From contig OZ014411.1 in the NCBI GenBank assembly GCA_963965975.1, forward strand, positions 7,239,001 to 7,303,000: a DNA stretch of 64,000 nt. The letters are read 5' to 3'. The notes beneath the pieces are model-generated. The model was not told where the DNA came from. It saw nothing but the letters and a program-made list of their open reading frames with translations, and made no database searches. Positions 63,567 to 64,000 of this stretch are shown piece after piece (within the stretch, counting starts at the first letter, position 1; each line of letters opens with the position of its first letter). The translations under genes were made by a program, and so were the position numbers. Source of the DNA: Xestospongia bergquistia. Its lineage: Eukaryota; Porifera; Demospongiae; Haplosclerida; Petrosiidae.

Positions 63567-63569
<3 letters not shown>
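63520..63569. repeat. 50-bp near-perfect palindrome (hairpin) followed by (TA)n
   Basis: The left arm (GGAGCTGTCTACGAGATACT) and right arm (AGTATCTCTTAGACAGCCCC) are complementary with two or three mismatches and almost no loop. A TATATA run follows at 63573-63599. It could be a tiny fold-back element. Confidence 0.75.
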
Positions 63570-63598
<29 letters not shown>

Positions 63599-63823
63599 TA
63601 TGAATATGTATATATATTTGAAAGCCAGGTGGTGTAACCCTCAGAACATAATGTTAGTATCTGTTTGGACAGGCATATTGGCCATAGATTCATTCTCTAG
63701 CAGTTGTGAGTACTTCTGTTAGTAGAGACACTAACTATATACCAGTAACTAAAACTAATAGTCCTGATAAGGTACTGCTAACTTTTTATTCCGGATAGTG
63801 CAGTTAAAACTCCACCCACTTTA

Positions 63824-63830
63824 GGCGTGG
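63824..63830 (+). promoter_or_regulatory. GGCGTGG element before the cytidine deaminase start
   Basis: Same heptamer as in the inverted repeat at 62992-63016, located 11 bp before the ATG, after TCCACCCACTTTA. Confidence 0.35.
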
Positions 63831-63840
63831 CCATATATGA

Positions 63841-64000
63841 ATGGCTAACTTTAGTGATGATGATTCTGAGCTTGTGCACTTGGCTTTACTAGTTAAAGAT
63901 AAGGCATACAATCCGTACTCTAATTTTCGTGTTGGTGCATGTGTTCAAACTAGTACTGGCAAAATGTTCACTGGTAAGAATGATTTACAGTATCTAATTT
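63841..64000 (+). CDS. CDA: Cytidine deaminase, first exon (partial, runs off the window)
   Basis: The zinc-dependent pyrimidine salvage enzyme converts cytidine and deoxycytidine to uridine and deoxyuridine. ATG at 63841 opens MANFSDDDSELVHLALLVKD, then AYNPYSNFRVGACV, the substrate-side motif typical of tetrameric cytidine deaminases (PYSxFxVGA). The exon ends at about 63973 with ACTG/GTAAGA in phase 1. The zinc-binding (HAE/CAE and PCxxC) part lies beyond the window. Name given from this motif only. Confidence 0.82.
   Translation, partial: MANFSDDDSELVHLALLVKDKAYNPYSNFRVGACVQTSTGKMFTGKNDLQYLI

Overview
This window looks like nuclear DNA of an early-branching animal, most likely a demosponge of the Amphimedon type. 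The evidence is AT-rich sequence, spliced genes with many very short GT-AG introns (about 45-70 bp) beside kilobase ones, an HSPA12-class Hsp70, an ankyrin-ROC-COR-Death protein, a GABA-B-like receptor and an Ig-domain receptor tyrosine kinase. The species is an inference. I rebuilt exon structures by hand from splice signals, reading-frame continuity and remembered family motifs. No alignment or search was run.

Layout. 0.1-3.2 kb (+): protein phosphatase 2A catalytic subunit, 8 exons, with an unusual C-terminus. 3.7-7.5 kb (+): HSPA12-like Hsp70 with a one-base frameshift, followed by two decayed copies of its 3' end. 9.75-50 kb: a duplication field dominated by four minus-strand paralogues (9751-14226, 31037-33724, 36359-38947, 45602-48098). 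Each encodes a signal peptide, an IgGFc-binding-like ectodomain, a Ser/Thr-rich stalk, one transmembrane helix and a cytoplasmic tail. The ectodomains look nearly identical, while the tails are quite different in length and motif content. Solitary first exons, 3' fragments and copies of the upstream block lie between them. Inserted in the field are an ankyrin-ROC-COR-Death gene (19.65-27.59 kb, minus) and a GABA-B-like receptor (41.1-44.1 kb, +), whose decayed copy lies at 50.2-50.8 kb. 51.1-53.1 kb (+): secreted GH76-like enzyme with somatomedin-B-like modules. 53.6-59.0 kb (+): three-Ig receptor tyrosine kinase. 60.1 kb: hAT transposase remnant. 61.55-62.96 kb (minus): intronless polyamine-oxidase-like flavoprotein. 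63.84 kb to the end (+): first exon of a cytidine deaminase.

Mobile DNA: two elements with long terminal inverted repeats and 9-bp target duplications (25951-27258 and 39234-39879), a 500-bp element flanked by TA (40068-40567), a GATTACA-rich element in the kinase intron, and many microsatellites.

How the genes may work together is inference only. The window is rich in cell-surface and signalling parts: the IgGFc-type receptors, a tyrosine kinase, a GABA-B-like receptor and a Death-domain GTPase. The tail of the first receptor carries about twenty Tyr-x-Asn motifs in a 24-bp minisatellite, the consensus bound by Grb2-class SH2 domains once phosphorylated. That receptor family is the best candidate for an undescribed system here.
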